This document shows, in pieces, positions 37,456 through 47,234 of a stretch of 64,000 bases of DNA. The DNA is from Snodgrassella alvi wkB2 (lineage in GTDB: Bacteria > Pseudomonadota > Gammaproteobacteria > Burkholderiales > Neisseriaceae), in NCBI RefSeq assembly GCF_000600005.1, contig NZ_CP007446.1:770894-834893 (forward strand). Reading direction: 5' to 3'. Numbering within the stretch: the first letter of the stretch is position 1; each line of letters starts with the position of its first letter. A model generated the notes under the pieces. That model had not been told where the DNA came from and did not search any database. It saw only the letters and a list, made by a program, of their open reading frames with translations. A program made the position numbers and the translations under genes.

Positions 37456-40149
37456 ATGACTCCCGAACAAATTCTTGCAGCAGCACGTCCGTATTCATTG
37501 TTTCTAAGCCGTTTACTGGATAATCAGTTACTTAATACAGACAAACTTTATCCTTGGCTGGAGCGGCAACTGACCATTGATGATTTCCGGAATTTCGCTG
37601 ACTGGGCGCAATTACAGAGTAGTGAAAATGAAGATGAACTGGCACGCCAGTTACGCCTGCTGCGCCGTTATGTAATGGCACATATTATGGCTCGTGATTT
37701 GGCGCGGGTAAGCGATTTAAATGAAGTTACTGTAACTATTACCCATCTGGCTGATTTCACTATAAATATTGCTGAGCAGTATGCACATGCCTACTATGCT
37801 GGTTTGTACGGACAGCCAGTCGGTCAGTATAGCGGGGATAAGCAACGCCTTAGTATTGTAGGTATGGGGAAAATGGGTGGCTATGAGCTGAATGTATCGT
37901 CTGATATTGATTTAATTTTTGTGTTTCCGGAAGCCGGAGATACTGATGGTAAACGACAGAAGAGCAATCAGGAATTTTTTACAAAAGTCGGACAGAAAAT
38001 CATTGCTCTGTTAAATGATATTACCGGAGATGGTCAGGTCTTTCGGGTTGATATGCGTTTGCGTCCAGATGGTGATTCTGGAGCTCTGGTAATCAATGAA
38101 ACCGCACTGGAGCATTATCTGATTCAGCAGGGGCGGGAGTGGGAGCGCTATGCATGGACAAAGGCGCGTCTGGTCACAGACTATCCGAATAATATTGCTG
38201 CACTGGTACGACCTTTTGTATATCGCAAATATCTGGATTTTAATGCTTATGACGGCATGCGCAGCCTGCATAGGCAGATACAGCGTGAAGTTACCCGTAA
38301 AGGTATGGCTGATAATATCAAACTTGGTGCCGGTGGTATCCGCGAGGTGGAATTTGTTGCCCAGATATTCCAGTTAATACGGGGCGGACAGGTACGCAGC
38401 CTGCAATTAAAAGGTACACAGGAAACGCTGCATGCTTTGCTTCAGCACGGTATGCTGTCGGAGGATAGTGTCGATACATTACTGAAAGCCTATTATTTTT
38501 TGCGGGATACCGAACACCGGCTGCAATACTGGGATGACCAGCAAACCCAGATGTTACCAACTGGTGAAAAGCAACAGCAAATGCTGGCACAAAGTATGGG
38601 ATACAGCGACTATAAGGATTATCTGGCTGCCCTGAATCAGCACAGACAGGCTGTGCACCAGATTTTCGAAGCAATATTTACTGAACCGGAAGACAAAGCC
38701 AAAGTAAACGATCCGGATATGCTGCGTGTATGGCAGGATGAAAGTGACAACAAAGAAAAAATCGCTTTGCTGACTGCGCACGGGTTTGATGCCAAAAATG
38801 TATTGCAGCGGCTGCAACAATTGCATCATGGCAGTCAGTACCGGCAGCTATCGTCCACTGCGCAACAGCGCTTTGACGAAATCATACCGTCAGTGCTTAG
38901 TATTGCTGCGAAATGTCCGCAAGCAGATGTTACTTTAGCCCGTTTACTGGATTTTCTTGAGGCCATTGGCCGGCGCAGCTCCTATCTGGCATTTATGCAT
39001 GAGCATCCTGAGGCTCTGGAAAAACTGGCTAGTTTAATGAGCCAGAGTAGCTGGGTAGCTACTTATCTGCAGCAGCATCCGGTTTTGCTGGATGAACTGC
39101 TCAGCAATGAATTAATGCGTATAGATACTGATTGGGCAGCTCACTCGATTGAACTGGAGCATCAGCTTGATGAGTGTCATGGTGATGTTGAAGCCCAGAT
39201 GGATGTTTTACGCCGGTTTCAGCATGCATGGATTTTCCGTCTGACTGTGCAGGATCTGGCTGGCTTGTGGACAGTTGAGTCCTTATCCGACCAGCTTTCC
39301 GCTTTAGCAGATCTGATTATTCAAACTGCACTTACAAGAGTGTGGACTGAGTTACCACGCAGGCATACTGATACTGCGCACTTTGCTGTGATTGGTTATG
39401 GCAAATTAGGCGGCAAAGAGCTGGGCTATACTTCTGATCTGGATTTGGTTTATATATTTGATGATAATCATCCAGATGCTGTCGATACTTATACTCGTCT
39501 GGCACGCCGCTTGACCAGCTGGCTCACTGTTCCAACTGGCGCCGGCATGCTCTATGATATTGATTTACGTCTGCGTCCGAACGGAGATTCCGGTTTTACC
39601 GTCACACATATACAGGCTTATGAGCGCTATGAGCGTGAAAGTGCATGGACATGGGAACATCAGGCTTTAACACGTGCCCGCTTTATTGCCGGAGACAGCA
39701 TAGTTGGCAGACGCTTTGATGCTGTACGGAATGAAATACTGTGTCGTCAGCGTGAGGCGGAACAGCTTCGGAAAGAAATTATTGCCATGCGCGAAAAAAT
39801 GTTCCCTACACATCCGCCAGTTGATAGTAACGTAAAATATGCCCGCGGCGGTGTCGTTGATGTGGAATTTATTGTGCAGTATCTGATTCTTTCTTTTGCA
39901 CATCAGTATCCGCAATTATTACAAAATTATGGCAATATTGCTTTACTCAGTATTGCGGCTGAGCTGGGGCTGATTGATAGTAAACTGGCGGAAGACAGCC
40001 GTACTGCGTATCGTTATTATCGACAGCTACAGCATAACACCCGTCTTCGTGACGCAGTCACTACGCCCATAGATGCTTCCTTACTTGAATATTATCAGAT
40101 AGTGAAGAAACTATGGAAACAGGTATTTGCCGCCGAACCGTCGGAGTAA
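37456..40149 (+). CDS. glnE: Glutamine synthetase adenylyltransferase/deadenylylase
   Basis: This 897-residue bifunctional enzyme adds and removes AMP on glutamine synthetase in response to nitrogen status. Two nucleotidyltransferase domains are visible. The N-terminal (deadenylylase) one has GMGKMGGYELNVSSDIDLIFVF, and the C-terminal (adenylylase) one has GYGKLGGKELGYTSDLDLVYIF. Each carries the metal-binding DxD. RLRPDGDSG and RLRPNGDSG recur after each. Length is slightly under E. coli GlnE (946). Confidence 0.95.
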   Translation: MTPEQILAAARPYSLFLSRLLDNQLLNTDKLYPWLERQLTIDDFRNFADWAQLQSSENEDELARQLRLLRRYVMAHIMARDLARVSDLNEVTVTITHLADFTINIAEQYAHAYYAGLYGQPVGQYSGDKQRLSIVGMGKMGGYELNVSSDIDLIFVFPEAGDTDGKRQKSNQEFFTKVGQKIIALLNDITGDGQVFRVDMRLRPDGDSGALVINETALEHYLIQQGREWERYAWTKARLVTDYPNNIAALVRPFVYRKYLDFNAYDGMRSLHRQIQREVTRKGMADNIKLGAGGIREVEFVAQIFQLIRGGQVRSLQLKGTQETLHALLQHGMLSEDSVDTLLKAYYFLRDTEHRLQYWDDQQTQMLPTGEKQQQMLAQSMGYSDYKDYLAALNQHRQAVHQIFEAIFTEPEDKAKVNDPDMLRVWQDESDNKEKIALLTAHGFDAKNVLQRLQQLHHGSQYRQLSSTAQQRFDEIIPSVLSIAAKCPQADVTLARLLDFLEAIGRRSSYLAFMHEHPEALEKLASLMSQSSWVATYLQQHPVLLDELLSNELMRIDTDWAAHSIELEHQLDECHGDVEAQMDVLRRFQHAWIFRLTVQDLAGLWTVESLSDQLSALADLIIQTALTRVWTELPRRHTDTAHFAVIGYGKLGGKELGYTSDLDLVYIFDDNHPDAVDTYTRLARRLTSWLTVPTGAGMLYDIDLRLRPNGDSGFTVTHIQAYERYERESAWTWEHQALTRARFIAGDSIVGRRFDAVRNEILCRQREAEQLRKEIIAMREKMFPTHPPVDSNVKYARGGVVDVEFIVQYLILSFAHQYPQLLQNYGNIALLSIAAELGLIDSKLAEDSRTAYRYYRQLQHNTRLRDAVTTPIDASLLEYYQIVKKLWKQVFAAEPSE

Positions 40150-40290
40150 ATATTTTATCTGTCGGTTTTCACTTCCGCTAAATATAAAATCCTTATTCAT
40201 CAGTTAAATTCCATCGTTATGCTGCTTGATATGAACTAAGCAGACAGCTACAATCAAAGGTCGAACTAGCTTTCAAACTGGTCTACTGTA

Positions 40291-40959
40291 GTGAACCAAC
40301 TGATATTTGACTTTGACGATCGTAGCTATCCCGGATTTGATAAATTTCTTGGCCATACCAATGCGGAACTGATTTATGTGTTACAGCATCAGGCTGACCC
40401 GTTTATCTTTGTCTGGGGGGAAGCAGGCAGTGGTAAAAGCCATTTGCTCAAAGCATGGGTGGCTCAAGCACAGTCACGCGGGCTGAAAGCTGAATATGTT
40501 GATGCGGCCAGAGAAGGCCTGGGACACTGGCTGTTCGATCTGGATTGTGTTGCCGTAGACCAGATTGAATTACTCAGTGCCACTGAACAGCAGCAACTAT
40601 TTTCTCTCTTCAACCATTTTCGCAACAGCCGGCACGGTAATCTGCTTTTAAGTTCAGCAATCCCTCCTCAGCAGCTAATGATCCGTGAAGATTTACGTAC
40701 ACGCATGGCCTATTGTCTTGTCTACGAAATCAAACCTTTAAGTGATGAAGAAAAATTCAATGCTCTGGTAGGCATGGCTCACGCACGGCAAATACCGGTT
40801 GACGCAGAAGTAATCCGCTATTTGCTGGCTCACTGGCGCAGAGATCTGGATAGCTTGCTGCTGATGCTCAATACCCTGAATGATTATTCACTGGCGCAGG
40901 GTCGACGCATCACTCTTACATTATTGCGCCAGTTACTTAAACAACAGGAAAATGCATGA
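40291..40959 (+). CDS. hda: DnaA inactivator Hda-like protein
   Basis: This 222-residue DnaA-family AAA+ protein lacks the DnaA DNA-binding domain. The P-loop is WGEAGSGKSHLLKA, Walker B is in VAVDQIELL, and sensor regions follow (RTRMAYCLVYEI). Hda with the sliding clamp stimulates ATP hydrolysis by DnaA to prevent over-initiation. The N-terminal QLIFDF could serve as the clamp-binding peptide. The start is GTG, and the stop overlaps the next gene by four bases. Confidence 0.88.
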   Translation: MNQLIFDFDDRSYPGFDKFLGHTNAELIYVLQHQADPFIFVWGEAGSGKSHLLKAWVAQAQSRGLKAEYVDAAREGLGHWLFDLDCVAVDQIELLSATEQQQLFSLFNHFRNSRHGNLLLSSAIPPQQLMIREDLRTRMAYCLVYEIKPLSDEEKFNALVGMAHARQIPVDAEVIRYLLAHWRRDLDSLLLMLNTLNDYSLAQGRRITLTLLRQLLKQQENA

Positions 40960-41621
40960 ATCTGGCTATTTTTGACCTTGACCACACACTGATTAACTGT
41001 GATTCAGATAATGAATGGCCGAAGTATCTGATGCAAAAAGGACTGGTAGATAAATCGTTTGTTGACATGAAAAACGACAAATTCTACCAGGATTACCTGA
41101 ATGGCTGTCTGGATATTGATGAATTTCTGAAATTCCAGCTTGCACCACTCGTGCGTTTTAGCCGTGCAGAGCTGGATGAAATGCATAATGAGTATATGCG
41201 TGATTTTATCGTGCCGCATATTTCTACTATGGCTAAAATGCTGGTACAAGGTCATCGCGATGCCGGTGATGAAATGCTGCTTTTGTCTGCTACTAATGAA
41301 TTTATTATCGCACCCATTGCAAAAGCGTTTGGTATTCAGAATATTATCGGCGTGCAGTTAGAAACAGATGCAGATGGTAACTATACCGGACACTATACAG
41401 GTACGCCCAGTTTTAAAGAAGGCAAAGTTACCCGCTTGCAGCAGTGGCTAGCACAGCGCGGACAGCAGCTGGAAGATTTTACTAAAGTGTATTTTTACAG
41501 TGATTCGCATAATGATTTGCCTTTGCTCAATTTGGTAACTGATCCGGTTGCCGTTAATCCTGATGAGAAACTGGTGCAGTATGCCCATCGCCATGGCTGG
41601 CCGATACTGAATTTTATGTAA
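40956..41621 (+). CDS. HAD-superfamily IB phosphatase
   Basis: This 221-residue HAD hydrolase is of the SerB/IB type. Motif I is FDLDHTLINCDS with the nucleophilic Asp, motif II a Ser/Thr in LLLSATNEF, and motif III/IV YFYSDSHNDLPLL with the acidic pair. The substrate may be phosphoserine, histidinol phosphate or another small phosphomonoester; the sequence does not decide. It is coupled to hda by an ATGA overlap, an arrangement I associate with the Neisseriaceae. Confidence 0.85.
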   Translation: MNLAIFDLDHTLINCDSDNEWPKYLMQKGLVDKSFVDMKNDKFYQDYLNGCLDIDEFLKFQLAPLVRFSRAELDEMHNEYMRDFIVPHISTMAKMLVQGHRDAGDEMLLLSATNEFIIAPIAKAFGIQNIIGVQLETDADGNYTGHYTGTPSFKEGKVTRLQQWLAQRGQQLEDFTKVYFYSDSHNDLPLLNLVTDPVAVNPDEKLVQYAHRHGWPILNFM

Positions 41622-42229
41622 TGATGTATCATAACTTTGGCAGACAGTGTACAGATTTTAGGCTAAGTGATCGCTATCAGCCCACTTTACGTGATTTAAA
41701 TGCAGCATGGCTGGCCAATTGAAATGGAAGGTGGCAATTATCAGATACTGTATAATCCTAAGCTGGCTGTAAAAAACTCTATGTTGAAATTCATACTAGT
41801 CTGAAGCCGGCGTTCCTGATATCAGATGCGCCGGCTTATTGATATACCAGTTAAAATTTGCTGAAATCATTGTCTGATTAATAGCATAGTTTTTATTTAA
41901 ATAAATCATATTCTGAATAATATGGTCAGATTATAAAACTATAATTTCTCTTACAAATTAGTTTAACTGAACTGTATTTCCTGAATTTATATAAATTAAT
42001 CAGCAGGTTGTATTATATGAAATATAATGATTCAGACTGAATATAAATTAACCGGTAAAAATAATTTTAATAAATACTGACTGTTGTTTTATAAAAATAA
42101 GAAAACGTTTTTTCCGGTTTAAAGAATAGTTGTTTTAAATCCAGCAGAATCGCAAGAACCGGATGTTTACAATGAATGGCAATTGATTATACTGATAATA
42201 AAGCGGTGTATGATTTTGTTAATTAACGC
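41622..42229. other. Gene-poor stretch with fragmentary frames
   Basis: About 610 bases lie between the HAD phosphatase and the maeB promoter region. Near 41623-41727 a 34-codon frame (MMYHNFGRQCTDFRL) is followed in another frame near 41724-41805 by MEGGNYQILYNPKLAV. Together they may be remains of one decayed gene of unknown identity. A hairpin at 41804-41837 follows. The rest is AT-rich with nothing recognised. Confidence 0.35.
41804..41837 (+). terminator. Terminator-like hairpin before maeB
   Basis: AAGCCGGCG (41804-41812) and CGCCGGCTT (41829-41837) form a perfect 9-bp GC-rich stem with a 16-base loop. The T-run is short (TTATTG). It probably ends the hda/HAD transcript. Confidence 0.6.
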
Positions 42230-42235
42230 TATAAT
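42230..42235 (+). promoter_or_regulatory. Possible -10 element for maeB
   Basis: A consensus TATAAT lies 115 bases before the chosen maeB ATG. The matching -35 position (around 42207-42212) is poor, so this is suggestive only. Confidence 0.35.
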
Positions 42236-42350
42236 GTGAATAACTTTTATCTTGGCCATATTTAGTAAATTGCTCGGGTAAAAGTGACTTTTTAGCGTGC
42301 TCTTTCAAGAACAGCTTACTGGTGTTGAAAACCTAAGACTGAGAAAAGAT

Positions 42351-44621
42351 ATGGATGAATTAATCAAAGAAGCAGCATTACATTTTCACGAAGAACCCCG
42401 TCCCGGTAAAATTCAAATTACGCCTACCAAACCATTGGCTACCCAATATGATTTGTCACTGGCCTATTCACCGGGTGTGGCTGCACCGTGTATGGAAATT
42501 CACCGTGATCCCCTGAATGCATACAGATATACTGCACGCGGTAATCTGGTTGCAGTTATTTCCAATGGTACAGCGGTACTGGGTTTGGGTAATATCGGTG
42601 CTCTGGCTGGAAAACCGGTGATGGAAGGTAAGGGAGTACTGTTCAAAAAATTCGGTGGTATTGATGTATTCGATATCGAAATTAATGAAACTGATCCAGA
42701 CAAACTGGTAGATATTATTGCTTCACTGGAGCCGACATTTGGCGGTATTAACCTTGAAGATATTAAAGCACCGGAATGTTTTTATATTGAGAAAAAACTG
42801 CGTGAGCGTTGCAACATTCCGGTATTCCATGATGATCAGCATGGTACAGCAATTATTACTGCAGCAGCGATTAAAAATGGTCTTGAAGTTGTTGGTAAAG
42901 ATATCAGTCAGGTTAAACTAGTATGTTCCGGAGCCGGTGCAGCAGCGATTGCCTGTCTGGAGCTGCTGGTTGCGCTGGGTATGAAGCGTGAAAATATCAC
43001 TGTGTGCGATTCAAAAGGTGTGATTTACCAGAATCGTGAAGAAAACATGGTGGAATCGAAAAAATTATTCGCCATACCGGATAATGGTCAGCGTAAGCTT
43101 GCTGATGCTGTTCATGACAAAGATATTTTCCTCGGATTATCTGGTCCGAATGTGTTGAGCGTGGATATGCTCAAAACTATGGCCAAAGATCCGATTATTC
43201 TGGCTATGGCTAATCCGACTCCGGAAATCTGGCCGCCTGAAGCTAAAGCTGCACGACCGGATGCGGTAATTGGTACCGGACGTTCTGATTTTCCGAATCA
43301 GGTAAATAATGTTCTATGCTTCCCGTTTATTTTCCGTGGTGCACTGGATGTAGGTGCAACTACCATTAATGAGCAGATGAAGCTGGCCTGTGTGCATGCT
43401 ATTGCTGAACTGGCCAAAGCTGAGCTAAGTGATGAAGTCTCTGCTGCTTATGGCAATACCGAGCTTTCTTTCGGACGTGAATATCTGATTCCGAAGCCAT
43501 TTGACCCTCGTCTGATTGCTGTAGTGGCGCCTGCTGTAGCCAAAGCAGCTATGGATTCCGGTGTGGCAACCCGTCCGATTGATGATATGGAAGCCTATGT
43601 AGAGAAACTGAGTCAGTTTGTCTATAAATCCAGCCTGTTTATGAAACCAGTATTCTCTCAGGCGAAAAAAGAACTGAAACGTGTGGTATTGTGTGAAGGT
43701 GAGGATGAGCGTGTTCTGCATGCAACGCAGCACATTGTTAACCACAAGCTGGCCTTCCCGATTCTGATTGGCCGGCCGGCAGTAATTGAAGCACGTTCGA
43801 AAAAACTGGGTCTGACTATACAGCCAGGCAAGGATTTTGAGATTGTTAATAATCAGGACGATCCTCGCTACCGTGAATACTGGCAGGCTTATTACGAGCT
43901 GCGTAAACGTCACGGTGTCACCGAGGAAATGGCCCGGCGCCGGATGATTAGCAGTTCTACTCTGATTGGTGCAATGCTGGTGCGGATGGGCAGTGCAGAT
44001 GCATTACTGTGTGGTACGGTAGGTCGCTTCCATGATCATTTCAATATTCTGGAAGAAGTAATCGGCTATAACAATCCTGAACAGAATGCCTGTGCTATGA
44101 ACGCACTGATTATGACCTCAGGTAATATGTTTATTGCTGATACCTATGTTAATCCAGAACCGACTGCAGAGCAGATTGCTGCTAATACACTGATGTGTGT
44201 TGATGAAATGAAACGTTTTGGTATAGAACCAAAAGTGGCTTTGTTGTCCAATTCAAACTTCGGTTCACTTGATCAGCCAAGCAGCACCAAAATGCAGGAA
44301 GCGCTTGCTTTAATTAAAGAGGCAGCTCCGGAACTAAACGTGGATGGTGAAATGCAGGGTGATCTTGCACTGGATGAAAAACTGCGTCAGAAACTGATGC
44401 CGGACTGCAAACTAAAAGGTGCAGCAAACTTGCTGGTAATGCCGAATGTTGAAGCAGCGAATATCAGTTACAATCTGTTACGTACTTCATCTCATGGCGT
44501 AACAATTGGCCCGATTCTGATGGGTATGAATGAATCTGTACATATTGTTACTCCTATGGCTTCTGTACGCCGTATAGTAAATATGGTGGCTTTGGCTGCT
44601 GTAGATGCCCAGCGTAAATAA
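42351..44621 (+). CDS. maeB: NADP-dependent malic enzyme with phosphotransacetylase-like domain
   Basis: This 756-residue MaeB-type enzyme decarboxylates malate to pyruvate with NADP reduction. The N-terminal malic enzyme domain contains [31 protein letters not shown] and [13 protein letters not shown]. The C-terminal part (from about residue 430) is a phosphate acetyltransferase-like domain that acts as an acetyl-CoA-sensing regulator in homologues. The frame opens at a GTG at 42297, but ATG 42351 follows GAGAAAAG and matches the E. coli length (759). Confidence 0.95.
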   Translation: MDELIKEAALHFHEEPRPGKIQITPTKPLATQYDLSLAYSPGVAAPCMEIHRDPLNAYRYTARGNLVAVISNGTAVLGLGNIGALAGKPVMEGKGVLFKKFGGIDVFDIEINETDPDKLVDIIASLEPTFGGINLEDIKAPECFYIEKKLRERCNIPVFHDDQHGTAIITAAAIKNGLEVVGKDISQVKLVCSGAGAAAIACLELLVALGMKRENITVCDSKGVIYQNREENMVESKKLFAIPDNGQRKLADAVHDKDIFLGLSGPNVLSVDMLKTMAKDPIILAMANPTPEIWPPEAKAARPDAVIGTGRSDFPNQVNNVLCFPFIFRGALDVGATTINEQMKLACVHAIAELAKAELSDEVSAAYGNTELSFGREYLIPKPFDPRLIAVVAPAVAKAAMDSGVATRPIDDMEAYVEKLSQFVYKSSLFMKPVFSQAKKELKRVVLCEGEDERVLHATQHIVNHKLAFPILIGRPAVIEARSKKLGLTIQPGKDFEIVNNQDDPRYREYWQAYYELRKRHGVTEEMARRRMISSSTLIGAMLVRMGSADALLCGTVGRFHDHFNILEEVIGYNNPEQNACAMNALIMTSGNMFIADTYVNPEPTAEQIAANTLMCVDEMKRFGIEPKVALLSNSNFGSLDQPSSTKMQEALALIKEAAPELNVDGEMQGDLALDEKLRQKLMPDCKLKGAANLLVMPNVEAANISYNLLRTSSHGVTIGPILMGMNESVHIVTPMASVRRIVNMVALAAVDAQRK

Positions 44622-44646
44622 TCGCTGAATTCTGGAAGAATCATGC

Positions 44647-44676
44647 AGGCTGTCTGTGTTTTCAGACAGCCTTTTT
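44647..44676 (+). terminator. Terminator of maeB
   Basis: AGGCTGTCTG (44647-44656) and CAGACAGCCT (44663-44672) form a perfect 10-bp stem with a 6-base loop and a T-run, 22 bases before the greB start. Confidence 0.9.
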
Positions 44677-44698
44677 GTGTCAATTATGGAGACAGTTT

Positions 44699-45205
44699 AT
44701 GAGTAATGTGTCAGCACCCCAGACTGCACCTAATTATATTACCCCTTCGGGCCATCAGGCTTTACAGGATGAGCTTTATCAGCTTGTTCATAAAGAACGC
44801 CCTGAAATTGTTAATGTGGTGAACTGGGCGGCGGGTAATGGTGACCGAAGTGAAAATGGTGATTATTTGTATGGGAAACGCAGGTTGCGTGAAATTGACC
44901 GACGTATCCGCTTTCTGACTAAAAGACTGGAAGCTGCACAGGTTATTGATCCGGAAGCACGTGAACCCAGTGATCAGATTTTTTTTAGTGCTACTGTAAC
45001 TATTTTACGCGGCAATGGTCAGGAGCAGACTGTACATATTGTTGGTACAGATGAAATCGATACCAGTAGAAATAAAATTTCCTGGGTTTCACCGCTTGCG
45101 CGTACTTTATTAAAAGCACATGAAGGTGATGAAGTGCGTTTGCATGGCCCTGATGGAGTGGAAAATATTGAAATATTAACAGTAGAATATATTCGAATTG
45201 GATAA
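44699..45205 (+). CDS. greB: Transcript cleavage factor GreB
   Basis: This 168-residue Gre factor rescues backtracked RNA polymerase by stimulating transcript cleavage. The N-terminal coiled coil carries the acidic tip and surrounding GDRSENGDYLYGKRRLREIDRR, and the FKBP-like C-terminal domain includes ISWVSPLARTLLKAHEGDEV. KRRLREIDRRIRFL and the basic length fit GreB rather than GreA. ATG 44699 has a GGAGA site; the earlier frame start at 44675 lies within the maeB terminator. Confidence 0.92.
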   Translation: MSNVSAPQTAPNYITPSGHQALQDELYQLVHKERPEIVNVVNWAAGNGDRSENGDYLYGKRRLREIDRRIRFLTKRLEAAQVIDPEAREPSDQIFFSATVTILRGNGQEQTVHIVGTDEIDTSRNKISWVSPLARTLLKAHEGDEVRLHGPDGVENIEILTVEYIRIG

Positions 45206-45403
45206 TGTACACATACTCATGAATAGTGTTAATATTCGTTATAAAATTTAATTTTAACAATTTATATACGTATGTATTGCTGCAAAATTATATGTATAAA
45301 ATAAATTTTGTATAAATAATACAGAATTATTTCCAGTAGTTACATTTTGCGATAACAAACCCGATATCACTGCCGGATTTTTTTATTATTACTGTATCCA
45401 AAC

Positions 45404-46315
45404 ATGAACCCAAAACTCGAACCGATTTTCAAACAACTCAATGCCCTTATTCTGGGCAAACAACAATTGCTGATACAAATTGTTACCTGTGTACTGGCAC
45501 GCGGGCATATTCTGCTTGAAGATGTACCAGGAGTTGGTAAAACCACACTGGCACATGCACTGGCAGCGGTACTGGGATTAAATTATCAGCGCGTACAATT
45601 TACTAACGATATGTTACCGGCTGATTTGCTGGGAGTCAGTATATTCCAGCCAAATTCCAACGAGTTTATTTTTCATCCGGGACCGGTTTTCAATTCTTTT
45701 TTACTGGCTGATGAAATTAACCGTGCTTCTCCCAAACTGCAATCGGCTTTGCTTGAAGCTATGGAAGAGGGGCAGGTATCTGTGGATGGTAAAACCTATG
45801 CGCTGCCGAAACCATTTCTTGTAGTTGCTACCCAGAATCCGACAGAACAGCTGGGTACTTACCCTTTACCTGAATCGCAGCTGGACCGGTTTATGATGTG
45901 TCTGAGTATTGGCTATCCGGCAGAAAAAGAAGAAAAACAGCTCTACATCTCTGGCGGGCGTCGCCAGTTTGTGCCACGCATTAAAGCAGTATGCAATGCG
46001 GAAATATTACAGCAATGGCAGGCAGAAGTATCCAAAATAAATTTATCTGCAGCGGCAGCGGATTATGTTTATCGGCTAGTTGCAGCTACGCGTACTCCGG
46101 GTACATTCGCAGTCGGGCTGAGTCCGCGTGCCGGATTGGCAGTAGTTCAGGCTGCAAAAGCATATGCATGGGTACAGGGAAGGGCACATGTTGTTCCGGA
46201 AGATGTGAAAGCTGTCTGGGTAGCAGTAGCGGCACACCGCCTGCAACCTTTACAAAGTCAGTCCCGAAGCAGTACTTTACTCACAGGAATGCTGGACCAT
46301 GTGGCTGTGGTCTGA
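45404..46315 (+). CDS. MoxR-family AAA+ ATPase
   Basis: This 303-residue AAA+ protein is of the MoxR subfamily. Walker A is EDVPGVGKTTLAHAL, Walker B FLLADEINRASPKLQSALLEAMEE, sensor 1 VVATQNPTEQLGTYPLPESQLDRFMM and sensor 2 in GLSPRAGLAV. MoxR proteins act as chaperones in assembly of complexes, often with DUF58/VWA partners encoded next door, as here. The stop overlaps the next start by 17 bases. Confidence 0.93.
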   Translation: MNPKLEPIFKQLNALILGKQQLLIQIVTCVLARGHILLEDVPGVGKTTLAHALAAVLGLNYQRVQFTNDMLPADLLGVSIFQPNSNEFIFHPGPVFNSFLLADEINRASPKLQSALLEAMEEGQVSVDGKTYALPKPFLVVATQNPTEQLGTYPLPESQLDRFMMCLSIGYPAEKEEKQLYISGGRRQFVPRIKAVCNAEILQQWQAEVSKINLSAAAADYVYRLVAATRTPGTFAVGLSPRAGLAVVQAAKAYAWVQGRAHVVPEDVKAVWVAVAAHRLQPLQSQSRSSTLLTGMLDHVAVV

Positions 46316-47234
46316 GACACCTGCACCTACACTTATTGACGGGCACACAGCTTTGCGTGCACGTAATATACGTGTCAACCTGACACGTATGGGCTGGGGT
46401 GTGGCTATTGCCAGTTTTCTGTTATGGGTTATGGCAGTTAATTATCAGGTAAACGTAGCTCATGCACTGGTGTTCTGGTTAGTGGGCATTTTATTATTTG
46501 GTGCACTTGCCGGTGTCCGCCAGCTTACCGGGATAGTATTGGCGATTAAACCCCAACAGGAATATTTTGCCGGTAAAGAATGTGTTCTGACTTTGCGAGC
46601 CTGTGACAGCTGCAAACGTACACGCTGGTTATGGCTGCAAACAGCACAGGAAATAACCGGCACAGCCAGTGACTGGGAATTGTGGACAATTACACCAGAA
46701 AATACTGAATTTCTCTGGAAATTACCTCCGCAGCGCCGTGGTATTTTGCCACCATTAATACTTGCCGGAGCCAGTATGGCGCCGTTTGGGTTGCTGATGA
46801 TTAAAACTCAATGGGAATTTACTGAAGAACTTGTGATTTTTCCGGAACCTTTAGAACATACTATTTCAGCACAGCGTAGTAGTGATGACGTACCCAGCAC
46901 CCAAATCAGTCTGAGCGGTCAGGATCCGGCTTATCTGCTGCCTCATCAGAGTTCAGCTTCAATGCGGCAGATAGCATGGAAACATTATGCCAAAACAGGT
47001 GATTTATTGGATAAATATTTTGAACAGGGAGGTAAGCGGGTAGAACCGTTACTGATTTCCTATCGGGATTATCCTCAGGGAACCAGCCTGGAAAAGATGG
47101 CGAGTATGATGTGCTATCGGGTATTGGCAGCAGATGCTATCGGGGAAAAATATATACTGGAGTTACCAAGACAGCGCTATGAGGCAACGACAGGTCAACG
47201 GACAAAATGTCTGAATGCTTTGGGTAGATGGTAA
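46299..47234 (+). CDS. DUF58-type membrane protein
   Basis: This 311-residue protein has two adjacent membrane segments near residues 30-75 (MGWGVAIASFLLWVMAV, then ALVFWLVGILLFGALAG) and a C-terminal soluble part. That part includes SMRQIAWKHYAKTGDLLDKYFEQGG, which corresponds to the DUF58 signature (usually IDWKxYAR). DUF58 proteins are nearly always paired with MoxR ATPases. It overlaps the MoxR gene upstream and the transglutaminase gene downstream. The exact role is unknown. Confidence 0.82.
   Translation: MWLWSETPAPTLIDGHTALRARNIRVNLTRMGWGVAIASFLLWVMAVNYQVNVAHALVFWLVGILLFGALAGVRQLTGIVLAIKPQQEYFAGKECVLTLRACDSCKRTRWLWLQTAQEITGTASDWELWTITPENTEFLWKLPPQRRGILPPLILAGASMAPFGLLMIKTQWEFTEELVIFPEPLEHTISAQRSSDDVPSTQISLSGQDPAYLLPHQSSASMRQIAWKHYAKTGDLLDKYFEQGGKRVEPLLISYRDYPQGTSLEKMASMMCYRVLAADAIGEKYILELPRQRYEATTGQRTKCLNALGRW

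Noticed and set aside
43425..43913. 162-codon minus frame inside maeB
   Set aside because: Shadow of maeB; unusual composition and no motif.
45991..46383. 130-codon plus frame overlapping the MoxR and DUF58 genes
   Set aside because: Ser/Cys/Gly-rich out-of-frame translation of the MoxR gene, not a credible protein.
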